64,000 nt of DNA from Tritonibacter litoralis (GTDB lineage: Bacteria; Pseudomonadota; Alphaproteobacteria; Rhodobacterales; Rhodobacteraceae). The translations under genes and the position numbers were made by a program. This document shows positions 18,661 to 25,964 of the stretch, in pieces; the stretch's first letter is position 1; every line of letters starts with the position of its first letter. Where the stretch lies: the NCBI RefSeq assembly GCF_009496005.1, contig NZ_WIBF01000006.1, forward strand, positions 62,001-126,000, written 5' to 3'. The notes beneath the pieces are model-generated. The model did not search any database. It worked only from the letters and a program-made list of their open reading frames with translations, and had not been told where the DNA came from.

Positions 18661-19622
18661 GTTTTGATCTGGATGCATTGCGTCGGGCGGTGGCGGACCA
18701 TGGGCGCGTGACGCGCGTGGTGATTGCTGCGATCCGGGGCTCTTCCCCGCGCGAGGTAGGCGCGGCGATGCTGGTTTGGGAGACGGGGCAATCCGGCACC
18801 ATTGGCGGCGGCGCATTGGAATATGAACTGGCCGCGTCCGCCCGCAAGCAGCGCGCCCCAACCGCGGTGATCCGCCGGGCCCTGGGACCGGATCTGGGGC
18901 AATGCTGCGGTGGCGCGTTGACCCTGGTGAGCGAGGTCTATGATGCGGCGCGGCTGGCGGCGTTGGACACAGAGGTCATCGCCCGCCCGGTTGAAGCACC
19001 CGGCGATATGCCCCTGCGTGTGAGCCGTCTGCTGGCAGATGCACGGGGACAGGGGGAACGTCCTGCGGCCCAGCTGGTTGACGGCTGGCTGGTGGAGCCT
19101 GTTTTGCGCCCTGAAACCCCAGTCTGGATCTGGGGCGCAGGTCATGTGGGGCGCGCCATGGTAGATGTGATGCAGCCGCTGCCCGATCTGGACATCACCT
19201 GGGTGGACACAGCCGCGAACCGGTTCCCGGCCAAGATCCCCGAGCGTGTCACCGCGGTGCCCACCGCAGATCCGCTGGTGTTGGTGCCCCATGCGCCGCA
19301 AAATGCCCAACACCTGGTCCTGACCTATTCCCATGCGCTGGATCTGGCGCTATGCAACGCTTTGCTTGCACATGGGTTTGCCTTTGCAGGGGTGATCGGA
19401 TCGGCCACCAAATGGGCGCGCTTCCGCCGCCGTCTGGCAGAGATGGGGCACAGCGCCGCCCGTATCGACCGGCTCACCTGCCCCATTGGCGACCCAGGCC
19501 TGGGCAAGCATCCGCAGATGATCGCCATTGGCGTCACGGCTGACATGCTGCGCCGGGCGGCGCAGGACCAACAAAGACCGGATCACATCCGGCAGGGGAA
19601 CAGAGAGGACAGACGCGCGTGA
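18657..19622 (+). CDS. xdhC: xanthine dehydrogenase accessory protein
   Basis: 321 residues; the ATG at 18657 overlaps the xdhB stop as ATGA. XdhC family layout: N-terminal RVVIAAIRGSSPREVGAAMLV and the QCCGGALTLVSE motif, then a Rossmann-like half with WIWGAGHVGRAM, DTAANRF and GVIGSATKWARFRRRL followed by CPIGDPGLGKHP. XdhC binds the molybdenum cofactor, promotes its sulfuration and delivers it to the large subunit. Its stop overlaps the GTG start of the downstream ABC ATPase, placing maturation, enzyme and transport in one operon. Confidence 0.93.
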   Translation: MSFDLDALRRAVADHGRVTRVVIAAIRGSSPREVGAAMLVWETGQSGTIGGGALEYELAASARKQRAPTAVIRRALGPDLGQCCGGALTLVSEVYDAARLAALDTEVIARPVEAPGDMPLRVSRLLADARGQGERPAAQLVDGWLVEPVLRPETPVWIWGAGHVGRAMVDVMQPLPDLDITWVDTAANRFPAKIPERVTAVPTADPLVLVPHAPQNAQHLVLTYSHALDLALCNALLAHGFAFAGVIGSATKWARFRRRLAEMGHSAARIDRLTCPIGDPGLGKHPQMIAIGVTADMLRRAAQDQQRPDHIRQGNREDRRA

Positions 19623-21136
19623 GTGACGTATTGCTGAGCCTGAAGGGCCTGACCAAGGCCTATCCCGGAGTGGTGGCCAATGATCAGGTCTCCTTTGATA
19701 TTGGCGTGGGCGAGGTCCATGCCTTGTTGGGGGAAAACGGCGCGGGGAAATCGACGCTGGTCAAGATGATCTATGGTCTGGTGAAGCCCGACAGCGGTGA
19801 GATGGTGCTGAACGGCACGCCCTATGCGCCGGCTGAGCCGCGCGCCGCACGGGCCGATGGGATTGCCATGGTGTTTCAGCATTTCTCCCTGTTTGATGCG
19901 TTGAATGTTGCGGAAAACATTGCGCTTGGGATGGAAAACCCGCCACCGATGCGCGATCTGGCGGCCCGCATTCGCGCGGTCTCGGAAACCTATGGCCTGC
20001 CGCTGGATCCCTATCGCACCGTGGGTGGCCTGTCGGCGGGGGAACGCCAACGGGTTGAAATCATTCGCTGTCTTTTGCAGGATCCCAAGCTGTTGATCAT
20101 GGACGAGCCCACATCCGTGCTGACGCCCCAAGAGGTTGAGATCCTGTTTGAGACCCTGCGCAAGCTGAAGTCCGAGGGGACATCGATCCTTTATATCTCG
20201 CACAAGCTGGAAGAGATCCGTGCCTTATGTGATCACGCAACCATCCTGCGGCTGGGCAAGAATGTGGGCGAATGTGTGCCCCGCGACACCTCGGCACGTG
20301 ACATGGCGGAGATGATGGTGGGCACCGCGCTGAAAACCCCGGAACGATCGGGGCGCGCGCTGGGGCCTGTGGCGCTGTCGATCAAAGGGCTGTCGGTTGC
20401 TGCGCCCTCGGCCTTTGGAACCGCGCTGAAAGATGTGACCCTGACCGTGCATCAGGGCGAGATCCTGGGCATTGGTGGTGTGGCGGGCAATGGGCAGGAT
20501 GAGCTGTTGTCGGTTCTCTCTGGCGAAGTGCTGTGCGCCCCGGGTGAGGTGCTGTTACATGGGGAGGCCATTGGCCATCTGAACCCAATCAGACGCCGCA
20601 AGCTGGGGGTGCTGGCTGCGCCCGAAGAGCGGTTGGGCCATGCGGCGGCACCAGATATGAGCCTGACGGAAAACGCGCTGTTGACCGGCTCGGTTCGCGA
20701 AGGTCTGGCGCAGGGGGGCATGATCAACTGGGGCGCCACGCGGCGCTTTGCCCAACAGGTGATTGAGGCCTTTGACGTGCGCACCCCCGGCACGGAAAAC
20801 GCCGCACGGTCGCTTTCGGGTGGCAATCTGCAGAAATTTGTCATTGGCCGCGAGGTGTTACAGGACCCGGATGTGCTGGTGGTGAACCAGCCGACCTGGG
20901 GTGTGGATGCCGCTGCGGCCGCCGCGATCCGGCAGGCGCTGCTGGATCTGGCCGCCAAAGGGGCTGCGGTGATCTGTATCAGTCAGGATCTGGATGAGCT
21001 GATGGAGATCTCGGATAATTTTGCGGCCCTGAACGAAGGGCGGTTGAGCGCGCCGCGCAGTGCCGAAGGCCTGAGTGTGGATGAGATCGGCCTAATGATG
21101 GGCGGGGCGCATGGGATGGAGGTTGCGCATGTGTAA
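19619..21136 (+). CDS. BMP-family ABC transporter ATP-binding protein (two ABC domains), likely purine/nucleoside uptake
   Basis: 505 residues from GTG 19619, overlapping the xdhC stop by four bases. Two ABC domains: the first has Walker A GENGAGKS, a LSAGERQRVEI signature and LLIMDEPTSVL; the second is the usual degenerate partner (GVAGNGQDELL, SLSGGNLQKFVIGREV, VLVVNQPTWGVDA). This is the architecture of the nucleoside (NupA/BmpB-like) and ribose-type importers. With xdhABC upstream and a BMP binding protein downstream it probably powers uptake of purine bases or nucleosides. Substrate is inferred from context. Confidence 0.88.
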   Translation: MSDVLLSLKGLTKAYPGVVANDQVSFDIGVGEVHALLGENGAGKSTLVKMIYGLVKPDSGEMVLNGTPYAPAEPRAARADGIAMVFQHFSLFDALNVAENIALGMENPPPMRDLAARIRAVSETYGLPLDPYRTVGGLSAGERQRVEIIRCLLQDPKLLIMDEPTSVLTPQEVEILFETLRKLKSEGTSILYISHKLEEIRALCDHATILRLGKNVGECVPRDTSARDMAEMMVGTALKTPERSGRALGPVALSIKGLSVAAPSAFGTALKDVTLTVHQGEILGIGGVAGNGQDELLSVLSGEVLCAPGEVLLHGEAIGHLNPIRRRKLGVLAAPEERLGHAAAPDMSLTENALLTGSVREGLAQGGMINWGATRRFAQQVIEAFDVRTPGTENAARSLSGGNLQKFVIGREVLQDPDVLVVNQPTWGVDAAAAAAIRQALLDLAAKGAAVICISQDLDELMEISDNFAALNEGRLSAPRSAEGLSVDEIGLMMGGAHGMEVAHV

Positions 21137-21150
21137 CCTCTGTTGGCGCC

Positions 21151-21201
21151 AAGAGGCGGCTTTGGGGAGCCTCCGGCGGAAGTATTTGGGAAAAGATGAA
21201 A
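21151..21201 (+). repeat. dispersed repeat, copy 4, between ATPase and permease genes
   Basis: Reads aagaggcggctttggggagc, then ctccggcggaagtatttggg and aaaagatgaaag. Same tail as copies 1-3 but a weaker 5' hairpin. It lies in the 105-base gap between the ATPase stop and the first permease start, inside the operon. Confidence 0.8.
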
Positions 21202-21241
21202 GCGCGCCCGGACCAGAGGCGCAGATGTTGGGAGCGGCGTG

Positions 21242-22324
21242 ATGGTGAGACTTGAGAAACGCGCCGAACCGTCGCGCGCCTGGTCGATGGCCACGCCGGT
21301 GGTGGCGGTCTTGGCCACGATGATAGCCGGGGGCTTGTTGTTTGCAGCCCTTGGCAAAGACCCGGTGGAGGCGATCCGCACCATTTTCTGGGAGCCGCTG
21401 TTTGGCGAGTTTTCCTTTTATTACCGCCCGCAGCTGGTGGTGAAAGGCGCGCCTTTGGTTCTGATCGCGATTGGCCTGTCCTTGGGGTTCAAGGCGGGGA
21501 TCTGGAACATTGGCGCCGAAGGGCAGTATATTATTGGCGCGCTCACGGGTGCGGGCGTGGGGCTTGCGTTTTATCCGATGGAGAGCGTCGTGATCTTCCC
21601 GCTGATGGTTCTGGCCGGGGCTTTGGGAGGCTGGGCCTGGGCGATGATCCCGGCGGTGTTGAAGACGCGGTTTGGCACAAATGAGATTCTGGTGTCCTTG
21701 ATGCTGGTCTATGTGGCGGAACAGCTGTTGGCGTCGATGTCCTTGGGATTGTTGAAAAACCCCGAAGGATACGGGTTTCCGGGCAGCCGCAACCTGCAGC
21801 AATATGCCAGCGCCCATAATGGCGATCTGATCGCGGGATCGGGTCTGCATTGGGGGGCTGCGGCGGCGCTGATTGCGGTGATCTTTGCCTATGTGCTGCT
21901 CAACCGTCATATGACCGGGTTTCACATCCGTCTGACGGGGGATGCGCCGCGTGCGGCCCGGTTTGCCGGGGTGTCGCCAACCCGGTTGGTGCTGTTCTGC
22001 ATGGGGGTTTCGGGCGCTTTGGCTGGCCTTGCCGGCCTGTTTGAGGTGTCAGGCCCTGCCGGTGTGGTCAGCATTGATTTCAACGTAGGCTATGGGTTTA
22101 CCGCGATCATCGTGGCGTTCCTCGGCCGGTTGCATCCCGTCGGAATTCTGCTCGCCGGCGCGTTGATGGCGCTGACTTACATTGGCGGCGATATCGCCCA
22201 GTCCAATCTGGGGCTTCCGTCCGCCGCAATCCAAGTGTTTCAAGGCATGTTGTTGTTCTTCCTTCTGGCCTTTGACGTATTGACCAATTTCCGCATCCGT
22301 CTGGGTGCCAGCGAGGTGGCGTGA
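21242..22324 (+). CDS. BMP-family ABC transporter permease 1
   Basis: 360 residues from ATG 21242, with GGAG seven bases upstream; a GTG at 21239 is an alternative. About nine membrane helices, with the family motifs LGFKAGIWNIGAEGQYIIGAL and GYGFTAIIVAFLGRLHPVGILLAGALMA. The first resembles NupB/YufP-type permeases of nucleoside importers. The stop overlaps the start of the second permease gene (TGATG). The two permeases form the membrane channel for the substrate delivered by the binding protein encoded two genes on. Confidence 0.9.
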   Translation: MVRLEKRAEPSRAWSMATPVVAVLATMIAGGLLFAALGKDPVEAIRTIFWEPLFGEFSFYYRPQLVVKGAPLVLIAIGLSLGFKAGIWNIGAEGQYIIGALTGAGVGLAFYPMESVVIFPLMVLAGALGGWAWAMIPAVLKTRFGTNEILVSLMLVYVAEQLLASMSLGLLKNPEGYGFPGSRNLQQYASAHNGDLIAGSGLHWGAAAALIAVIFAYVLLNRHMTGFHIRLTGDAPRAARFAGVSPTRLVLFCMGVSGALAGLAGLFEVSGPAGVVSIDFNVGYGFTAIIVAFLGRLHPVGILLAGALMALTYIGGDIAQSNLGLPSAAIQVFQGMLLFFLLAFDVLTNFRIRLGASEVA

Positions 22325-23244
22325 TGGATCTTTCTGCAATCAACCCGGTCCAGTTGATCGCCTTTTTGATGGTGGCTGCAACGCCGGTTCTGCTGGCGGC
22401 CATTGGCGAATTGGTGGTGGAAAAATCGGGCGTTTTGAACCTGGGTGTTGAGGGCATGATGATCACCGGCGCCATTGCCGGCTTTGCCGCCACGGTGGAA
22501 AGCGGATCACCTGCGGTGGGGTTTGTCGCGGCGGCTTTTGCGGGCGCGCTTTTGTCCTGTCTGTTTGTGGTGCTGACGCAGTTTGCCCTGGCCAATCAGG
22601 TGGCCTCGGGGCTGGCGCTGACGTTGTTTGGGCTTGGGCTTTCGGCTTTGATGGGGCAGACCTATGTGGGCGTAAAACCCCCGGCGACGGGTAAGGTCGA
22701 CATCCCGGTGTTGTCTGATCTGCCGGTGGTGGGTCCAATCCTGTTTAACCATGATCTGATGGTCTATTTCGGAATTGCGTTGGTGGCCGCGACCTGGGCG
22801 GTTTTGAAGTACACCCGCGCCGGGTTGATCCTGCGGGCGGTGGGGGAAAACCATGATGCGGCCCATGCTTTGGGGTACAAAGTGGTGCGCATCCGCATTC
22901 TGGCGATCCTCTTTGGGGGGGCCTGTGCGGGTCTGGGCGGGGCCTATATCAGCCTCATTCGCGTGCCCCAATGGACCGAAGGCATGACCGCGGGCGTGGG
23001 CTGGATTGCGCTGGCGCTGGTGGTCTTTGCCAGCTGGAAACCCTGGCGGGCCTTGCTGGGTGCCTATCTTTTTGGCGGTGTCACCGTGGTGCAGCTTAAT
23101 CTGCAGGCAGCTGGCGTTGCCATCCCGGTCGAGTATCTGGCAATGTCACCCTATCTGATCACCATCGTGGTGCTTGTCATTCTGTCTGCGGACAAAAGCA
23201 GCGCGCCTGCTGCGCTTGGCCGTATCTTTCACGCGTCACGGTAA
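22324..23244 (+). CDS. BMP-family ABC transporter permease 2
   Basis: 306 residues from ATG 22324, overlapping the preceding stop. Hydrophobic throughout, with the NupC/YufQ-type motif EKSGVLNLGVEGMMITGAIAGF near residue 35 and GVGWIALALVVFASWKPWRALLGAYLFGG near 220. Partner of the upstream permease. An 82-base gap with no terminator separates it from the binding-protein gene. Confidence 0.9.
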   Translation: MDLSAINPVQLIAFLMVAATPVLLAAIGELVVEKSGVLNLGVEGMMITGAIAGFAATVESGSPAVGFVAAAFAGALLSCLFVVLTQFALANQVASGLALTLFGLGLSALMGQTYVGVKPPATGKVDIPVLSDLPVVGPILFNHDLMVYFGIALVAATWAVLKYTRAGLILRAVGENHDAAHALGYKVVRIRILAILFGGACAGLGGAYISLIRVPQWTEGMTAGVGWIALALVVFASWKPWRALLGAYLFGGVTVVQLNLQAAGVAIPVEYLAMSPYLITIVVLVILSADKSSAPAALGRIFHASR

Positions 23245-23326
23245 AAGAGCCGCGGCGTGGACCTAACGCCTGGACCGGGTCAAATCCTGGCTGGGCCTCA
23301 TAAAACCAACATGGGGGAACCCTTTG

Positions 23327-24400
23327 ATGAAAATTACTGCACTTCTGGCAAGCGCTGCCATGGCGCTGGGACTGGCCTCTGCCGCGGTGGCAGACGACAA
23401 GACCAAGGTCGGCTTTGTCTATGTGGGCCCGGTGGGCGATGGCGGCTGGACCTATGAGCACGACCAGGGCCGCCTGGCGGTTGAGGAAGCTTTTGGTGAC
23501 AAGGTTGAAACCGTCTATGTCGAGAGTGTTGCCGAAGGTCCAGACAGTGAGCGCGTGATGACGCAGATGGCGCTGGAGGGTGCGGATCTGATCTTTACCA
23601 CCTCGTTTGGGTATATGGATCCGACCATCAATGTGGCAAAGAAATTCCCCAATGTGAAATTCGAGCACGCCACCGGCTATAAGCGCGCGGACAACGTGTC
23701 GACCTATTCCGCACGTTTCTATGAAGGGCGCGCAGTGCAGGGCACCATCGCGGGTCATATGACCAAATCCAACGTGATCGGCTATATCGGGTCCTTCCCG
23801 ATCCCGGAAGTGATCCGTGGCATCAACGCCGCCTATATCCACGCCAAGAAAGTGAACCCGGATGTGGAGTTCAAGATCGTCTGGGCCTTTACCTGGTTTG
23901 ATCCGGCAAAAGAGGCCGATGCGGCCAAGGTGCTGATCGAACAGGGTGCAGATGTGATCCTGCAGCACACCGATTCCACCGCGCCTCAGGCCGCGGCGCA
24001 AGCAGCGGGCAATGTTGTGACCTTTGGTCAGGCGTCTGATATGGCGGAATACGGCCCTTTCCCGCGGGTGTCCTCGATCATCGACAACTGGGCGCCTTAT
24101 TACATTGCACGCACCAAAGCTGTGATGGATGGCACTTGGACCAGTGTTGACACTTGGGACGGGATTGCGCCGGGCATGGTTGGCATCGGTGAGATCTCCG
24201 ATGCGGTTCCAGCAGAGGTGAAAGCCGAAGCGCTGGCGCTCAAGGAGGCGATCGCTTCCGGCGAATACCACCCGTTCACCGGTCCGCTGAAAAAGCAGGA
24301 CGGCAGCGACTGGCTGGCAGCGGGCGCTGTGGCCGATGATGGGACGCTGGCTGGCATGAACTTCTTTGTTGAAGGTCTGACCGGCGACATCCCGCAATAA
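23327..24400 (+). CDS. BMP-family substrate-binding lipoprotein-like periplasmic protein
   Basis: 357 residues from ATG 23327. A Sec signal peptide is clear (MKITALLASAAMALGLASAAVA, then DD); there is no lipobox Cys, so it is expected free in the periplasm. The mature part has the BMP/PnrA-like fold signature VGFVYVGPVGDGGWTYEHDQGR, ADLIFTTSFGYMD, FYEGRAVQGTIAGHMTKSNVIGYIGSFPIPEVIRGINA. BMP proteins of this branch bind nucleosides or purine bases. It closes the operon: a strong terminator follows. Strong expression from its own site is plausible given GGGGGAA upstream. Confidence 0.9.
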   Translation: MKITALLASAAMALGLASAAVADDKTKVGFVYVGPVGDGGWTYEHDQGRLAVEEAFGDKVETVYVESVAEGPDSERVMTQMALEGADLIFTTSFGYMDPTINVAKKFPNVKFEHATGYKRADNVSTYSARFYEGRAVQGTIAGHMTKSNVIGYIGSFPIPEVIRGINAAYIHAKKVNPDVEFKIVWAFTWFDPAKEADAAKVLIEQGADVILQHTDSTAPQAAAQAAGNVVTFGQASDMAEYGPFPRVSSIIDNWAPYYIARTKAVMDGTWTSVDTWDGIAPGMVGIGEISDAVPAEVKAEALALKEAIASGEYHPFTGPLKKQDGSDWLAAGAVADDGTLAGMNFFVEGLTGDIPQ

Positions 24401-24425
24401 GCTGGATGTGACCTGAAGTAGTGTG

Positions 24426-24455
24426 AAAAGCCCGCCGGTTTCGGTGGGCTTTTTG
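24426..24455 (+). terminator. rho-independent terminator of the xdh-transport operon
   Basis: Stem AAAAGCCCGCCG, loop GTTT, complementary CGGTGGGCTTTT (one G-T pair), ending in a T run, 26 bases after the binding-protein stop. Confidence 0.85.
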
Positions 24456-24491
24456 CTGCGCGTGACGTCGCCAAGGATCCCGCAACACGCG

Positions 24492-24631
24492 AAGCCCTCC
24501 CGCCCGTCGCCCGATCCGCCACAGGCGCATCGGCTCCCGTTGGGCCAGGCTCGGCGCATGCGCCGAGCCTGGCCCAAGGCCGACATGGGGTCTTGCCACA
24601 GGCAAGGCATCTTGCGGGCGCGGGAGGGCTT
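24492..24631. repeat. 140-bp nested inverted-repeat element with a perfect 38-bp palindrome
   Basis: Outer arms AAGCCCTCCCGCCCG (24492-24506) and its complement with a two-base insertion (24615-24631). At the centre, 24540-24577 is a perfect 38-bp palindrome with half-site TTGGGCCAGGCTCGGCGCA and no loop. No protein frame is convincing here. It could form a large cruciform or RNA hairpin; it follows the operon terminator and precedes the methyltransferase gene. Confidence 0.75.
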
Positions 24632-24793
24632 GTTTGCGGTGGATACAACCACCGGGAACATATGCGTCGGCCGGGTGATGCCAAGCACCGGACTGTGATG
24701 ACGCCCCCCTTTGCCCGCGCCACACATCATGAGAGAGTACCCTCACCTCAGAACCAAATGCGCCCCATTGCCCAACACAAGGAGGGTTCCCAT

Positions 24794-25465
24794 ATGCCCC
24801 TACGCAGCGTTCCAGGCTCTGCCTCTATTGCCGAAACCGATGCCGTTGGCCGCCTGTTTGCCCCCAGTGCCGCCCGCAATCAGGAAGCGCTGCTGGCGCA
24901 GCTTGTGCGGCTGGCCCCCCAGAGCGGGCGGGCGTTGGAGTTGGCCAGCGGCACCGGGCAGCATATCATTGCCTTTGCCGCCGCCCTGCCCGGCCTTCAG
25001 TGGCAGCCAAGCGACGTGGACCCCAGCCGCATTGCCAGCATCGATGCCTATATCGACGCTGATGGCACCGACAATATCCTGCCTGCCGCTCAGATCGACG
25101 CCACCACAGCGGGTTGGGCCGCTGAGCTGGACCCGCAGGATATGATCGTTCTGGTCAACCTTCTGCATCTGATCAGCGACCAAGAGGCCGAGACGTTGAT
25201 CCGCGAGGCCTCCTCCTGTCTGGCACCCGGTGGGCGGATGGTGATCTACGGGCCATTTCGCCGTCAGGGGCGGCTGACCAGTGATGGGGACCAGCGGTTT
25301 GACGCCGGTCTGCGCGCCCATGATCCCGAGATTGGCTATAAGGATGACAGGGCCATTTGGGCTCTGTTTGAGCGCCTTGGCCTCTCTGTCATGGAACCCA
25401 TCGAGATGCCTGCAAACAACCTTTTGCTGGTGGCGGAAATCTCGGCAGATGACGCAGGGTCATGA
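24794..25465 (+). CDS. DUF938 family SAM-dependent methyltransferase-like protein
   Basis: 223 residues from ATG 24794, preceded by AAGGAGGG. The class I methyltransferase core is visible: ALELASGTGQHIIAFAAALPGLQWQPSDVD (motif I and the acidic end of strand 2), MIVLVNLLHLISDQEAETLIREASSCLAPGGRMVIYGPFRR. This fits DUF938, a widespread family of unknown substrate. The frame remains open upstream to 24593 inside the palindromic element, but start signal and family length favour 24794. No partner gene is evident. Confidence 0.85.
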   Translation: MPLRSVPGSASIAETDAVGRLFAPSAARNQEALLAQLVRLAPQSGRALELASGTGQHIIAFAAALPGLQWQPSDVDPSRIASIDAYIDADGTDNILPAAQIDATTAGWAAELDPQDMIVLVNLLHLISDQEAETLIREASSCLAPGGRMVIYGPFRRQGRLTSDGDQRFDAGLRAHDPEIGYKDDRAIWALFERLGLSVMEPIEMPANNLLLVAEISADDAGS

Positions 25466-25470
25466 CCCAG

Positions 25471-25487
25471 TGATCTGACCCAGATCA
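25471..25487. promoter_or_regulatory. palindrome TGATCTG-ACC-CAGATCA, possible FnrL-type box
   Basis: Perfect 7-bp inverted repeat with a 3-base spacer, 65-80 bases upstream of the GTG start at 25552. The overlapping string CTGACCCAGATCAA also matches FNR consensus TTGAYnnnnRTCAA except at the first base. Either reading makes it a candidate operator. Confidence 0.35.
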
Positions 25488-25551
25488 AAGATGCGACCTC
25501 CGGAAGATGTTCACGTTATTTTTACTAAAAAGCGAATGACAGGAGGTTGCT

Positions 25552-25905
25552 GTGACAGATGACAAGCGCCCCACCGGTCCGCATCTGCGGTTGGTGGATG
25601 GCACCCCGACCGTGGCCGGAGAGCCCATCCCGCAAGCAACAACACCGCAGGATCGAGCCCCGCCGCCCCCCCACGGCATTGGCCCCTATGAGCAAGCGCT
25701 GACGATGCTGGCGGTTGCGGTGACCATTGGTGCGCGGGCGCAGTATGACACGCAGCTGCGGGTTCTGCAGTATTGCGGGTTTTCCCGAGATCAGCTGCAA
25801 GAGATGCTGGATCTGGTCGCAGGCCTCACCGGTTCTGAAACCAAAACGGCCACCGCCGAGGTGATCGCACGGTATGATGTGATATTGACCGAGACCAGGC
25901 GATAG
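25552..25905 (+). CDS. hypothetical protein, 117 residues
   Basis: Starts at GTG 25552 with AGGAGG upstream. Not recognised. The first 45 residues are Pro-rich and probably disordered (HLRLVDGTPTVAGEPIP...PPPPHGIGPYEQ), the rest is predicted helical (EQALTMLAVAVTIGARAQYDTQLRVLQYCGFSRDQLQEMLDLVAGLTGSETKTATAEVIARYD). No signal peptide and no membrane span. A palindrome upstream and a bidirectional terminator downstream suggest an independently controlled single gene. Confidence 0.65.
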   Translation: MTDDKRPTGPHLRLVDGTPTVAGEPIPQATTPQDRAPPPPHGIGPYEQALTMLAVAVTIGARAQYDTQLRVLQYCGFSRDQLQEMLDLVAGLTGSETKTATAEVIARYDVILTETRR

Positions 25906-25921
25906 CCCCGACCGAGAATTG

Positions 25922-25954
25922 AAAAAGCCCCCGACAGCGATGTCGAGGGCTTTC
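25922..25954. terminator. bidirectional terminator between convergent genes
   Basis: AAAAAGCCCCCGACA, loop GCGA, TGTCGAGGGCTTTCTT; A-rich on the left and T-rich on the right so it can act on both strands between the hypothetical gene and the dehydrogenase gene. Confidence 0.75.
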
Positions 25955-25964
25955 TTCTGTGCGA

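Noticed and set aside
10841-21201. Repeated units considered as a CRISPR array or IS ends
   Set aside because: Copies are kilobases apart, in both orientations, without regular spacers, transposase or target duplications that I can see.
23177-24730. 517-residue open frame on the minus strand
   Set aside because: Mostly antisense to the BMP binding-protein gene and runs through a terminator and the palindromic element.
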